A stretch of 64,000 nt of DNA, from positions 62,001 through 126,000 of the forward strand of contig JACKEO010000002.1 of the NCBI GenBank assembly GCA_020632955.1. The letters are read 5' to 3'. The DNA comes from Alphaproteobacteria bacterium (lineage in GTDB: Bacteria > Myxococcota_A > UBA796 > GCA-2862545). Below the pieces are notes generated by a model. That model was not told the origin of the DNA and ran no database searches. It saw only the letters and a program-made list of their open reading frames with translations. The position numbers were made by a program, and so were the translations under genes. This document shows positions 17,801-26,727 of the stretch, in pieces (position 1 is the first letter of the stretch; each line of letters opens with the position of its first letter).

Positions 17801-18520
17801 CGCTCGTGCCCTGCCGACAGCTGCCTCGACGCCCTCGAGACGCTGCCGGGCACGCCGTCGGGCGTCACCTGGATCGACCCCGACGGGATGCACGTCTTCC
17901 GGGCCTGGTGCGACCAGCTGGACGACGACGGGGGCTGGACCCTCGTGATGCAGGCCGCCACGCGCTCCCAGCTCCTCTACGAGCACCCCTGGTGGACCGC
18001 GCTGGATGGCGGCGACGACGTGCCGTGGTCGATGTCGTCGGACCTCGACGCCGTGAGCCGCGCCTTCTACCGGCTCCAGGCCGTCGAGACCCGCCTGTGC
18101 GTGCGCCGCTTCGACGACGGCGCCTGGGCCTGCGAGACGATGACCCACGGCAAGGCCACGGCCCAGGTGCTCGCGAACGGCGCTCCCCTCACGTCCACCC
18201 GCGACACGCGCGACAAGCTCACGCCCGCGATCCTGTCGATCGCGCCAGCCGGCGTGTGGTCGGCCACGGGCTTCCAGCGGTGGGGCTGGAACCACGGCAC
18301 CCGCTTCTGCGGGGGCCTGCGCGTGGGCTTCTCGGGGGATGGCGACAGCACCGACAGCCGCGACAGCGCCATCGGCATCGGCTTCCACCTCGAGAACCAC
18401 ATCTGCAATCCGGCGGACTACCGCGCCCTGGACTACGGCGCGGGCTTCTACCACTACCCCTGGCCCGGCCACCCCGAGCCGTGGGTGGCGCCGCTGCCGG
18501 TGCGGGTGTGGATGCGCTGA
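14852..18520 (+). CDS. Large Ig/PKD-like repeat lipoprotein with C-terminal fibrinogen-like domain
   Basis: 1222 residues. The ATG at 14852 gives a lipoprotein signal with hydrophobic LLPLVLSGGAC and Cys20. Residues about 30-970 are a chain of roughly ten Ig/PKD-type beta-sandwich repeats, recognisable from recurring D-x-D/DPDGD turns, TLSWRW-type strands and LTCxA strands with paired Cys in the second half. Residues about 985-1222 resemble a fibrinogen C-terminal domain: SCLDALE, PSGVTWIDPDG, CDQLDDDGGWTLVM. The outward-facing array ending in a lectin-like recognition fold suggests a surface-binding protein. Upstream gene is divergent; the next gene follows after 72 nt on the same strand. 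Function unknown. Confidence 0.85.
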   Translation: MVLRPHTRILLPLVLSGGACQDSLLSVSNATPRAVITAPAPGELLPDTRPLVLEGSVGDAESDPTRLTVTWRVDGAWVCPDTHADDAGLVRCELPPPLDRSQVRVTLGVRDPQGAPAADTRTFDVQRTGAPQVELLSPLPDAALRADVATSLRARATDAETAPSALTVAWSSDLDGVLASDAAPPDDGGQATASAWLSPGVHTLTVVVTDEDGKEGRATVGVVVRGANQPPTCAITAPTGPAIAGDPLVLQGQVDDDTDPTLLRAVWRSDLDGELGAGTPDAGGVVLDTVAGLSPGTHLLTLEVTDPDGATCVTTVAHRQGSPPTLLLVEPDDGTVFATGAPVRLTALVDDADDPPGDVDLGWTSSLQGDLAGAQPDGGGSATFTRTDLQVGLHTVEVRATDPLGLTAVRSLVLRVDTPPWPPTLQLSPAAPRTADGLVAEVSSPASDPDGDPVTLAWSWTKDGVSQPAFTGPLVPATATRKGEVWGVQALPSDGFLAGPSAEAFVVVLNSPPVLGPVSLARGGGTLVGAELTCGATPYDADGDPLTVGHAWVLQGAPVGTGTTWTVPAGGVAPPGSVVTCETVVRDIDGAEDRGSASAVIGNAPPTVDTVAITPGTDVDPATLLTCTATASDPDGEPPTLSWRWTRGDGTVLGTGATLRLTPTSAPPGTVVSCTATATDLLGGEATRSTAVVVLDPYPRIDAVDITVQGGGPARTTSTLVCSYAGFADPQGQADLSRLAWTVGGSVVGNTRFLSGAFVRGDQVTCTVTPSDGTWDGPPVLDTVLIEDTPPRLDGVTLAPAPALAGEPLTCAYSGFHDDDGDTDASTFAWTVDGSPAGNAATLPQGAPAGSEVVCTVTPRAGGAVGPAKSATLRIDSPPTAPGITVAPADPDDTDELSCLVSQPATDPDGDALTYTVAWLRDGALTAYGAAGLLPAQAVTVPASATRADEVWTCEAHAHDGLADGPVARSSLEIGCLPHSGRGRSCPADSCLDALETLPGTPSGVTWIDPDGMHVFRAWCDQLDDDGGWTLVMQAATRSQLLYEHPWWTALDGGDDVPWSMSSDLDAVSRAFYRLQAVETRLCVRRFDDGAWACETMTHGKATAQVLANGAPLTSTRDTRDKLTPAILSIAPAGVWSATGFQRWGWNHGTRFCGGLRVGFSGDGDSTDSRDSAIGIGFHLENHICNPADYRALDYGAGFYHYPWPGHPEPWVAPLPVRVWMR

Positions 18521-18592
18521 TCCCCGTCAAGGCGTGGTGGAGCCCGAGACCGCCACGCACAGCACGGCACGTGCAGGCATAGGAGCGCCGGG

Positions 18593-19405
18593 ATGCACGT
18601 CCTCGCCCTGATCGTCGCCCTCGCGAGCTCCGCCTGGGCCGGCAAGCCGCTCTTCCCGCCCCCCGAGCTCGACGTCACCGAGGTGGCGCTCGGCGCGGGC
18701 TTCGGCTTCGCCTGGCTCGACCGTGGCGCCTGGGACGCCGCGTGGACCGACCAGGGCTTCGCCACCCACGGCCCCCTCGACATCACGCCGCTCTCGGTGA
18801 ACGGCGAGCTCTACGCGAACCGCCACGTGCCCGGGTTCGACTACATCCAGTACCAGAACGTGGGGGGTCAGCCAGGGCGTGAGGACGTGCTCACGGTGCT
18901 CCGCTACTCCCTCACGGAGCTGTCGTACGGCTACGCCGTGGTGAAGCAGCGGGACTTCTGGCTGCTGCCCCGCGTGGGCGCAGGCCTCGTCGACGTCGAG
19001 ATCAACGCGCAGCCGGAGGGCCCGGTCCGCTTCCTCGAGGCCGCCGACGAGGCCCGGCAGAGCCTCACGGTGAGCAAGCAGGCGATGGTGCTCGACCTCG
19101 GCCTGGGCTTCGGCGGCTTCATCCCCTTCGGCAAGCGCGACGCCCTCGGCATCCAGTCGGGCCTCCGGCTCACGGTGCGGGCCGGGGGGCTCATCCAGCT
19201 GTTCGACACCGCCGGGTGGAACACGCACGGCCAGGAGGTGCGCGGCGCACCGGACCTCCGCGTCGACGCACCCTACGTCCGCCTCATCCTGTCGCCCAGC
19301 CTCGTGCACCGTGCGCCCCACGTCACCACGCGGAAGCGCAGGCGCACCGACGCGCCCACGCCCACCGAGGCCGAGCTCACCGGGCCTGCCGCCGAGGCGT
19401 GGTAG
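18593..19405 (+). CDS. Exported protein, probable outer-membrane beta-barrel, unknown function
   Basis: 270 residues. ATG preceded by AGGAGCGCCGGG. Cleavable signal peptide MHVLALIVALASSAWAG with an AWA-type cleavage site. The mature part alternates hydrophobic and polar residues with many aromatic and Gly residues (GAGFGFAWL, LGLGFGGFIPFG, YVRLILSPS), as in small beta-barrels, and ends with a basic KRRRTDAPT tail before an acidic end. I recognise no family. It lies between two large lipoprotein genes on the same strand. Confidence 0.7.
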   Translation: MHVLALIVALASSAWAGKPLFPPPELDVTEVALGAGFGFAWLDRGAWDAAWTDQGFATHGPLDITPLSVNGELYANRHVPGFDYIQYQNVGGQPGREDVLTVLRYSLTELSYGYAVVKQRDFWLLPRVGAGLVDVEINAQPEGPVRFLEAADEARQSLTVSKQAMVLDLGLGFGGFIPFGKRDALGIQSGLRLTVRAGGLIQLFDTAGWNTHGQEVRGAPDLRVDAPYVRLILSPSLVHRAPHVTTRKRRRTDAPTPTEAELTGPAAEAW

Positions 19406-19416
19406 CGCGACGGGGT

Positions 19417-19435
19417 GTGCACCCGCCGCGTGCAC
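19417..19435. other. Inverted repeat GTGCAC-N7-GTGCAC after the barrel gene
   Basis: GTGCAC at 19417-19422 is matched by GTGCAC at 19430-19435; each half is itself palindromic. It sits 12 nt after a stop codon inside the 191-nt gap before the kelch gene. It could be a weak terminator or an operator; no further support. Confidence 0.3.
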
Positions 19436-19596
19436 GGCAGGAGCCCAGGTCCCGAAGGGGTGAGGAAGCGCCTACGTTTCCCAACGAGCCCACCCCGGCG
19501 CGCGCCTGTCGCTCCCACGGCGCCCGTGGCAGGATTGCCGTGTGCGGGTGCCTGACGTGGACCCGAGGGTCCCCCCGCACAGAGCCCAGGCCGTCG

Positions 19597-22500
19597 ATGC
19601 GTCCCTTCCTGCGCCATGCCGCCCGTCTGCTGCCGCTGCTCCCGGTCTCGGCCTGCCTCCTGGGCGTGGATCCCACGAAGGGCGCGCCGAACGTGCCCAC
19701 GCTGCTGAGCGACCCGGAGCTGCTGGCGCCGCAGGCTCCGGCCGACGGGTCCGCCTACGCACGCGCCGGCGACGAGGTGGTGGTGCGCTTCTCCACCACC
19801 CTGGTGCTCGACCTCGCGCGGTCGCGCGTGGGGCTGTCGGCCACGCCGATGCACTGCGTGCAGGAGCGCGAGGACGCCGCCCGCACCTACGTGTGCCGCC
19901 TGTGGCTCACCGGCGACGAGACCCCGGGACCCCAGGACCTCACCGGCTACCTCGTCTCGCAGGCCGCCGCGGCGGACGCGCCGGAGGACGAGCGACTGGC
20001 GTCCTCCCTGCCGCTGATCACCGACTTCCGCGCCCCCACCGCCGACTGCGTGCTGTCGGCTCCCCTGTCGGGCATCGGCCAGACGGTGATGCTGTCGGTG
20101 ACCCCGGCCGAGGACCTGCGCGGCGGCCCACCCGAGGTGACGGTGCGGCCGTCGGACATGGACGTCCGCCTCGTGAACGGCCTGTCCAAGCCCTACCTGT
20201 ACGCGCTCACCGGCCCGTCGGTGGAGCGGACCTTCGACTACGAGGTGGTCGTGTCCGGCAGGGACCTCGCGGGCAACCTGCCCGCGGGGCCGTCCCTCTG
20301 CGCCGTCGGCGCCCCGCGTGGCACCTACGTGGGCATCCCGCCGCGCCGGGTGGGCGAGCCCGAGGTGGAGGTCGTCTCCGGACCGCGTGTCGACGATCCC
20401 GACGGCGTGGTGCGCGTGGGCCGCGGGGCCGTGGTCGCGGTGCGGTTCTCCGCCTCGCCCCCCCCTGATCCCGCGCTCAGCGAGGTCTCGCTCGGCACGA
20501 GTCCCCTGCGCTGGGTGGACGCGACGCAGGCCTGGCAGCTCGACATCGACGAGACGGTCCCCGATGGCGACAAGCAGCTCGCGCTGCTGCTCCGGGACGC
20601 GGCGGGCAACGAGACGCCCGAGAGCCTCGGCACGGCGCTGCGGGTGGACCAGAGCCCTCCCACCCTCGCCAGCGCCACGCTCACGCGCGTGCCCGCCACC
20701 CTCGACACCTCGACCCCCGAGGGAGACCTGTGGATCAACGCCACGGATCCCTTCCTGGGCGGAGGCGTGTCGGCCAGCCTCCGGGTGCTGGCCTCCGAGC
20801 CCCTGGGCGTGGATGCGCCCGTGCTGGCGCAGACGGGCCCGCCAGGCCTGCGCACCGGCGCCCCCACCGCGGAAGGGCGCCTGGCCACGTGGGCGCTCGA
20901 TCTCGACCCCGACGCGCTCGCCGACGTGGAAGGGACCCACGCCTTCGAGGTCGTGCTCACGGACGCCGTCGGGAACCGATCCGCCGCGCTGCCGGTGCCC
21001 ACGCGCCTGCTCGTCGACCTCGTGCCGCCCACGAAGCTGCCCCGCACCGACGTGGAGGGACGCATCACCCTCGCGCGGGCGCCCTGGGGAGGCGTCGACG
21101 GCGGGCCGGCCATGGCCTGGGTCACCGGCCTGGCGGGCAGCGCGGAGACCGGCATGCGCCTGGTCGTGGAGTCCCCCGAAGGGCGCTACCTCGCGAGCGC
21201 ACCGGTGGACGCGGAGGGCGCCTTCGGTCCGGTGGAGATCCCGGCGATCTGGCCCGTGGTCCACGTCCGCACGCGGGATCCGGCAGGCAACCTCGGTCCG
21301 CGGTCGCGGGTGCGCGACGTGGTGTGGACGGTGCGGGCGGCCGACGAGGGCGTGCCCACCTCTGCGGGATCCCCCGCGGTGGTCGAGGCCGTGCGCGATC
21401 TGGGCGCCTCCCTCCGGGCGATCGACCAGGGCGACGGTCCCGAGGGTCCCACGCCGGTCGACTCCCTGGTGGACGGTGGCTGGGTGGCCCTCCCCGGGCA
21501 CGCAGGCTCGGCGCTCCCGAGCGCCCGCGCGGGCCACGCGATGGCCTACGACCCCGCCCGCGAGGTGGTCGTGCTGCAGGGCGGCGGGGAGGACGACACC
21601 TGGACCTGGGACGGGCGGGAGTGGCTGGAGGTGGGCGGCGCCAGGTCACCGGGTCCCCGGGTGGGGGCCACGCTCGCCTACGACCCGGTCGGCGGAGACC
21701 TGCTCCTCTTCGGCGGCACCGACAGCGCCGGGCAGCAGACCTGGACCTGGGACGGCGCGAGCTGGTGGGAGCCCGTGCTCGCCAGGGAGCCCGCGGGTCG
21801 CGCGCTGCATGCGATGGCGGCAGACCCTCGCTCGGGGGACGTGGTGGTCACCGGAGGCAGCACCGACGGCGGCAGCACCGCCCGGGGCGACGACTGGCGA
21901 TGGCGCCACGGCGCATGGGCGCCGATCGGCACCACCCCGCGGCCGGAGGGGATGCTCCGCCACGCGATGGTGTCGAACCACGCCCAGGGCCGCGTCGACC
22001 TGTTCGGAGGCACCTACTTCCTTCGCGATGCCTTCACCGGCATCATCGCCGAGGTCGACAACTCCCGGCGGTGGAGCTGGAACGGGTCGTCCTGGTCCTC
22101 CTCGAGCGCGGGCCTCCCGCGAAACGGGGACGCCCCGGTGGCCTACGACCGCGCCCGCGATCAGGTGGTGCGGGTGGTGCCCCTGGCGTCCGAAGGGCTC
22201 ACCGAGACCTGGACGTGGACCGACGGGGAGGGATGGACGCTCGCCGCGGCCGACGCGCTCCCGCCCCCCCGCGCCGACGCTGCCGTGGCCTACGACGCGG
22301 GCGCCGAGGTCGTCGTCCTCTTCGGCGGGACCGATCCCGGAGGGGTCCCGCTGCACGACACCTGGCTGTGGGACGGCACCGGATGGCACCAGCCCGTCGC
22401 GCCCGACCCCGACCTGAAGCGGACGCCGTCGCGTCGCCAGCACCACGTGCTGGTCCCCGACCCCCAGACGGGCCGTCCGCTCCTCTTCGGCGGCAAGCGA

Positions 22501-23715
22501 CTGGACGGCGCCTGCGACCTGCAGGACACCTGGATCCGCGAGGCCGAGGGCTGGCGGGAGCTGACCTCCGGGTCCGTCCGCCCGGCCGGTCGCTGCAACC
22601 ACGCGGCCGCCACCCTGCCGGCGTGGGGCGTCACCCTGCTGTTCGGCGGCGCGGCGACCCGGGGGAAGATCTTCGACGACACCTGGACCTGGAACGGCGC
22701 GACGTGGTCGCGGGTGCCGACCCCCGACGACGCGCCCGAGGGCCGTCGGGACGCGGCGATGGCGGTCGATCCGGTCTCGGGCGCCGTGCTGCTCTTCGGC
22801 GGCAAGGGCGAGGAGGCGCTGCTCGACGACAGCTGGCTCGGCACCCCGGACGGATGGACTCCGTCCACGTCCACCGCAGCGCCGTCGCCTCGCCGCCACC
22901 ACGCCATGGCCCCCGATCCCCTGCGGGAGGAGGTGGTGCTCTTCGGCGGCGAGGACGAGGGTGGCGCCCAGGGCGACACGTGGGTGTGGACGACGGGCAC
23001 ATGGACCCTGGCCGCCACGGCCGCCGAAGGACCGGGGCCCCGCCAGGACCACGTGCTGGCCTGGGATCCCGAGCGCGGCGCGGTCGTGCTGCACGGCGGG
23101 CTGGACGAGGCCGGCACGGTGCTGACCGACACCTGGGCCTGGGACGGCACAGCGTGGTCCCTGCTGCACATCTGGGGGGGCCCGCGTGCGGCCCAGGGCC
23201 ACGCGCTCGCCCACGACGCGGTGGAGGGACGACTGGAGCTCTACGGCGGCGACACCTCCGGCACCTCGTGGGTGCTGCCCGCGCGCACGCCCGACACGCC
23301 CGCCCATGTGCTGGTGCTCCCCTTCGCAGCGGCCGAGGCCGAGGACGCCGAGCTCGCCCGGGTGGACGTCCACTGGGTCGCGGGCGGCCGGAGCACCACG
23401 TCGGAGGGGACCACGGCGGGCGTGGAGCTGGTGGTGTGGGACGGCCATGGCTGGACGCGTCTCGACACGACCGACGCCGGCGCCGACGCGCCCGGCACCC
23501 TGTGCGCCCGCCTGCGCGCGGCCGGCGCGGCCCCGCCGGTCTCCCCGTGCGCCGACCACGACGACGACGGCCTGCTGGGCCGCATGCTGCGCCGGGGCCC
23601 CACCCTCGACGGGGTGTTCGCCGTGCGCACACCTGGGACCATCGCGCGCGGCGACGCCGCAGTGGTGACCCACCGGGTGGCCGTGGAGATCGCCTACCGC
23701 CTGCCCCCGGAGTGA
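19597..23715 (+). CDS. Large kelch-repeat lipoprotein
   Basis: 1372 residues. The ATG at 19597 opens a lipoprotein signal (LLPLLPVSAC, Cys20); longer in-frame starts upstream lack a signal. Residues about 40-620 contain Ig-like strands (DEVVVRFS, AVVAVRFS, DAAGNETPES). Residues about 645-1220 hold twelve kelch-type repeats of roughly 48 residues, each built as HAMAYDP..R..VVLFGG....D.W.WDG..W. Twelve copies would make two six-bladed propellers or one larger array. The last 150 residues are a separate domain with Cys pairs (GTLCARLR, SPCADHDDDG). Likely surface exposed and binding rather than catalytic. It is convergent with the next lipoprotein gene. Confidence 0.85.
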   Translation: MRPFLRHAARLLPLLPVSACLLGVDPTKGAPNVPTLLSDPELLAPQAPADGSAYARAGDEVVVRFSTTLVLDLARSRVGLSATPMHCVQEREDAARTYVCRLWLTGDETPGPQDLTGYLVSQAAAADAPEDERLASSLPLITDFRAPTADCVLSAPLSGIGQTVMLSVTPAEDLRGGPPEVTVRPSDMDVRLVNGLSKPYLYALTGPSVERTFDYEVVVSGRDLAGNLPAGPSLCAVGAPRGTYVGIPPRRVGEPEVEVVSGPRVDDPDGVVRVGRGAVVAVRFSASPPPDPALSEVSLGTSPLRWVDATQAWQLDIDETVPDGDKQLALLLRDAAGNETPESLGTALRVDQSPPTLASATLTRVPATLDTSTPEGDLWINATDPFLGGGVSASLRVLASEPLGVDAPVLAQTGPPGLRTGAPTAEGRLATWALDLDPDALADVEGTHAFEVVLTDAVGNRSAALPVPTRLLVDLVPPTKLPRTDVEGRITLARAPWGGVDGGPAMAWVTGLAGSAETGMRLVVESPEGRYLASAPVDAEGAFGPVEIPAIWPVVHVRTRDPAGNLGPRSRVRDVVWTVRAADEGVPTSAGSPAVVEAVRDLGASLRAIDQGDGPEGPTPVDSLVDGGWVALPGHAGSALPSARAGHAMAYDPAREVVVLQGGGEDDTWTWDGREWLEVGGARSPGPRVGATLAYDPVGGDLLLFGGTDSAGQQTWTWDGASWWEPVLAREPAGRALHAMAADPRSGDVVVTGGSTDGGSTARGDDWRWRHGAWAPIGTTPRPEGMLRHAMVSNHAQGRVDLFGGTYFLRDAFTGIIAEVDNSRRWSWNGSSWSSSSAGLPRNGDAPVAYDRARDQVVRVVPLASEGLTETWTWTDGEGWTLAAADALPPPRADAAVAYDAGAEVVVLFGGTDPGGVPLHDTWLWDGTGWHQPVAPDPDLKRTPSRRQHHVLVPDPQTGRPLLFGGKRLDGACDLQDTWIREAEGWRELTSGSVRPAGRCNHAAATLPAWGVTLLFGGAATRGKIFDDTWTWNGATWSRVPTPDDAPEGRRDAAMAVDPVSGAVLLFGGKGEEALLDDSWLGTPDGWTPSTSTAAPSPRRHHAMAPDPLREEVVLFGGEDEGGAQGDTWVWTTGTWTLAATAAEGPGPRQDHVLAWDPERGAVVLHGGLDEAGTVLTDTWAWDGTAWSLLHIWGGPRAAQGHALAHDAVEGRLELYGGDTSGTSWVLPARTPDTPAHVLVLPFAAAEAEDAELARVDVHWVAGGRSTTSEGTTAGVELVVWDGHGWTRLDTTDAGADAPGTLCARLRAAGAAPPVSPCADHDDDGLLGRMLRRGPTLDGVFAVRTPGTIARGDAAVVTHRVAVEIAYRLPPE

Positions 23716-23745
23716 CCGCGGGGGCGGCGGCGCGACCGGGACCGA

Positions 23746-24456
23746 TCAGCCGGCGTCGCCGGTGTCCTCGCCGGGCGACGGCACCTCGTTGCTGGAGGTG
23801 GGCGCGGTGCCCTCCTTCAGGAAGAAGTGCAGGTCGATGTTGTCGAGGAAGAGCGTGAGCTTCTTGTCCTTGACCGTCACGGTGTCCATCTTCGCGCTGA
23901 GCGCGACGGCCTGGAACTCGTCGACCGCGGCCTTCTTGACCTGCAGGGCGCAGGGGCCCGCGTCGTCGGCCGGCAGCAGGATGGTGGAGGCGATGAGCCC
24001 CGCCCAGTCCGTCTCGGTGGAGAAGAGGCGCACGCTCACGGCGAAGGGCGTGTTCGGACCGATGCAGTTGTAGGTCTTCGGCTCGATGCCCGCCGCCGGG
24101 ATGGTGACGCGCGCCTCGAGCGACACCGTGGCCGGGAAGCCCTGCGGCACGCCCTTCGGGAAGAAGGTGGTGGACTCCTCGGTGCGCACCCCGATGTAGG
24201 AGCGGAAGCGCCCGGTGGACAGCTCGTCCACCGCGTAGAGCAGGCCGTCGGTGAAGGTGATCGGCAGCTCGCTGTCGCCCGACACGAAGATGCCCTTGAA
24301 GGAGTTGGGCTTGTCGAGGTCGATCTCGAAGTCCTTCGGGTAGCGCACGGGCTCGGGCGGATCGGTGTCGGAGTCGCCCGTGGAGGGACCACCGGCGGTG
24401 CAGGCACCCAGCAGGATGGCGCCGAGGACCGGGAGACGCAGGGACAGAGCCGTCAT
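23746..24456 (-). CDS. Lipoprotein of unknown function
   Basis: 236 residues. ATG at 24456 begins a lipoprotein signal (VLGAILLGAC, Cys19) followed by a short Asp/Thr linker (GDSDTDPPEP). The body (residues 40-225) has mixed beta-strand character with paired features such as YNCIGPN and GPCALQVKK, which may form a disulfide, and an acidic EDTGDAG end. No known family recognised. A GGAGGTCTTCCCG ribosome binding site precedes the ATG. The gene is convergent with the kelch gene. Confidence 0.75.
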   Translation of the reverse strand: MTALSLRLPVLGAILLGACTAGGPSTGDSDTDPPEPVRYPKDFEIDLDKPNSFKGIFVSGDSELPITFTDGLLYAVDELSTGRFRSYIGVRTEESTTFFPKGVPQGFPATVSLEARVTIPAAGIEPKTYNCIGPNTPFAVSVRLFSTETDWAGLIASTILLPADDAGPCALQVKKAAVDEFQAVALSAKMDTVTVKDKKLTLFLDNIDLHFFLKEGTAPTSSNEVPSPGEDTGDAG

Positions 24457-24507
24457 CGGGAAGACCTCCACGGAGCGGCCCACGCGACCGCCCCGGCATC
24501 GGGCGAG

Positions 24508-24538
24508 ACTACAGTGTGGCCGTCGGGATCGCCACCAA
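24508..24538 (-). promoter_or_regulatory. Weak candidate sigma70-type promoter for the 24456 lipoprotein
   Basis: On the minus strand TTGGTG (24538-24533) is followed after 19 nt by TGTAGT (24513-24508), a 4/6 match to the -10 consensus. Transcription would start about 45 nt upstream of the ATG. The spacer is long and the match modest. Confidence 0.25.
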
Positions 24539-24590
24539 CACGCCACCGGGCGCGGTGAAGCGGAGGTGAACACCGCCCCACCCCACGCGG

Positions 24591-26723
24591 TCAGCCGTAG
24601 AAGCGCTCCCCGCGCTCCGCCATCCGACGCAGCAGCGGCGGCGGGCTGAAGCGGGGACCCAGCTCGGCGGCGAGCGCGTCGGCGCGGCCCACGACCTGGG
24701 AAGCACCGAGGGTGTCCACGTACGCCAGCGGCCCGCCCGTCCACGGCGCGAAGCCCCAGCCGAGCACGGCCCCCACGTCGGCGTCGGCCGGCGCACGCAG
24801 CAGCTCGGCGTCCATGCAGCGGCAGGCCTCGAGGACCTGCACGAGCAGCAGACGCTCCTTGACCGCCTCGACGGAGGGCTGGGCCGCAGCGAGCGGGAAC
24901 TGCTCGGCGAGCCCCGGCCAGAGGCGCTTCCCTCCCTCGGCGTAGCCGTAGAAGCCCGCACCGCCCCGCTTGCCCGTGCGCCCGAGCGTCTCGACCATCG
25001 TGGCCAGCACCGGCGTGCCCGGGTTGTCGGGTGCCGCGTCGCCGAGATCGGCACGTGTCTGACGACCCACCTGGTGCATGAGGCCCAGCCCCACCTCGTC
25101 GGCGAGCGCCAGCGGCGGCATCGGCATGCCCAGCATGCGCCCCGCGTTCTCGATCAGCGCGGGCGCCACGCCCTCGCGGAGCAGGGCGAGGCCCTCCGAC
25201 ACGTACGTGCCGAACACCCGGCTCGTGTAGAAGCCGCGGCTGTCGCGCACCACGATGGGGGTCTTGCGCAGCGCCTTCACCACGTCGAGCGCGTGGGCGA
25301 GCGTGGGCTCCGAGGTGCGATCGCCCACGATGACCTCGACGAGCTGCATCTTCTCGACGGGCGAGAAGAAGTGCAGGCCCACGAAGCGCTCCGGACGCGA
25401 CGAGGCCTCGGCCAGCCCGGTGATCGGCAGCGTGGAGGTGTTCGACGCCAGCACGGCCCGGTCGGAGAGCACGGCGTCGGCCTTCCGCGTGACGTCGGCC
25501 TTCACGGCGCGGTCCTCGAAGACCGCCTCGATCACCACGTCGCAGTCCGCCAGATCGTCGAAGGAGGTGGTGGGCTGGATGCGTGCCAGGAGCGCGTCGC
25601 GCTGCTCCGGCGTGCCCCGGCCCTTCGCCACCTTGCGATCCTCGATGCCGCGCGCGTACGCGACGGCGCCAGCGGCCTTGTCGGCGTCGGTGTCGAGCAC
25701 GACGGCAGCGAGGCCGGCCTTCGCCGCGGCGTACGCGATGCCGGCCCCCATGAGGCCCGCGCCGAGCACGCCCACGCGGCGGACGTCGAGCGGCTCCACG
25801 CCCACGGGGCGGCGGGCGCCCTTGTTCGCCTCGCCGAGCGACACGAACATCGTGCGGATCATGTTCCCGGCGACCGGATCGAGGAGCAGCTCCACGAAGT
25901 AGCGCTTCTCGACCTCCAGGGCGGAGTCGATGTCGAGCCGCAGGCCCTCGTACACGCACGACAGGATGGCCTTGCCGGCCGGGTAGTTCCCGAAGGTCTT
26001 CGCCTGGAACATGGCGGAGGCCACCATGAAGACGTTGGCCACGTCGGGCTCCTTGGTGGAGCCGCCGGGGGGACGGAAGCCCTTGCGATCCCAGGGCTGC
26101 ACGGCCTTGGGACCCGTGGCGAGCCACGCCTTGGCCGCTGCGAGCAGCCCGTCCGCCGGCACCACCTCGTCGACCACGCCGGCGGCCAGCGCCTCCTGGG
26201 GCGACAGGCGCTTGCCCTCCAGGAGCAGCGGCAGCGAGGCCTGGGCGCCCACGCGGCGCGGGAGGCGCTGGGTGCCGCCGGCGCCGGGCAGCAGGCCGAG
26301 GGTGCCCTCGGGCAGGCCCAGCTGGATGCGCGACTCGTCGGCCACCACGATGCGGTGACAGGCCAGCGCCAGCTCGAAGCCGCCGCCGAGCGCGGTGCCG
26401 TTGAGCGCGGCCACCACGGGCACGCCGCCCGTCTCGAGCTTGCGGAGGGTGCGCGACAGCGCCCCGATCTGGCCGTAGAGCGCCTTGGCCGTGCGCCCCT
26501 CGCCGAAGGCCATGCCCTCCAGCATCGACAGATCGGCGCCGGCGATGAAGTCGCGCTTCGCCGAGGTGATCACGATGCCCGTGAGGCCCTCGGTGGCCAG
26601 CGCGGCGTCGACCGCCTCGTCGAAGGCCGCCATCGCGTCGGCGTCGAAGACGTTCTGCTTCTTCCCGGGCATGTCCCAGGTGAGGGTCAGGACGCCCTGG
26701 GCGTCCAGCTGCGTGTCGATCAT
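24591..26723 (-). CDS. fadJ: Fatty-acid oxidation complex alpha subunit (enoyl-CoA hydratase / 3-hydroxyacyl-CoA dehydrogenase)
   Basis: 710 residues, usual length for FadB/FadJ. Residues 1-190 are a crotonase domain (SAKRDFIAGADLSML, NGTALGGGFELALACH, LPEGTLGLLPGAGGTQ with the two catalytic Glu positions). Residues about 315-490 are the NAD-binding 3-hydroxyacyl-CoA dehydrogenase domain (VGVLGAGLMGAGIAYAAAKAG, SNTSTLPI, GLHFFSPVEKM), followed by the two C-terminal helical domains (DSRGFYTSRV). It hydrates enoyl-CoA and oxidises 3-hydroxyacyl-CoA. The thiolase gene ends 4 nt upstream, so the two form an operon making a trifunctional beta-oxidation system, likely controlled from the operator at 27958. 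Confidence 0.92.
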   Translation of the reverse strand: MIDTQLDAQGVLTLTWDMPGKKQNVFDADAMAAFDEAVDAALATEGLTGIVITSAKRDFIAGADLSMLEGMAFGEGRTAKALYGQIGALSRTLRKLETGGVPVVAALNGTALGGGFELALACHRIVVADESRIQLGLPEGTLGLLPGAGGTQRLPRRVGAQASLPLLLEGKRLSPQEALAAGVVDEVVPADGLLAAAKAWLATGPKAVQPWDRKGFRPPGGSTKEPDVANVFMVASAMFQAKTFGNYPAGKAILSCVYEGLRLDIDSALEVEKRYFVELLLDPVAGNMIRTMFVSLGEANKGARRPVGVEPLDVRRVGVLGAGLMGAGIAYAAAKAGLAAVVLDTDADKAAGAVAYARGIEDRKVAKGRGTPEQRDALLARIQPTTSFDDLADCDVVIEAVFEDRAVKADVTRKADAVLSDRAVLASNTSTLPITGLAEASSRPERFVGLHFFSPVEKMQLVEVIVGDRTSEPTLAHALDVVKALRKTPIVVRDSRGFYTSRVFGTYVSEGLALLREGVAPALIENAGRMLGMPMPPLALADEVGLGLMHQVGRQTRADLGDAAPDNPGTPVLATMVETLGRTGKRGGAGFYGYAEGGKRLWPGLAEQFPLAAAQPSVEAVKERLLLVQVLEACRCMDAELLRAPADADVGAVLGWGFAPWTGGPLAYVDTLGASQVVGRADALAAELGPRFSPPPLLRRMAERGERFYG

Positions 26724-26727
26724 GGGA

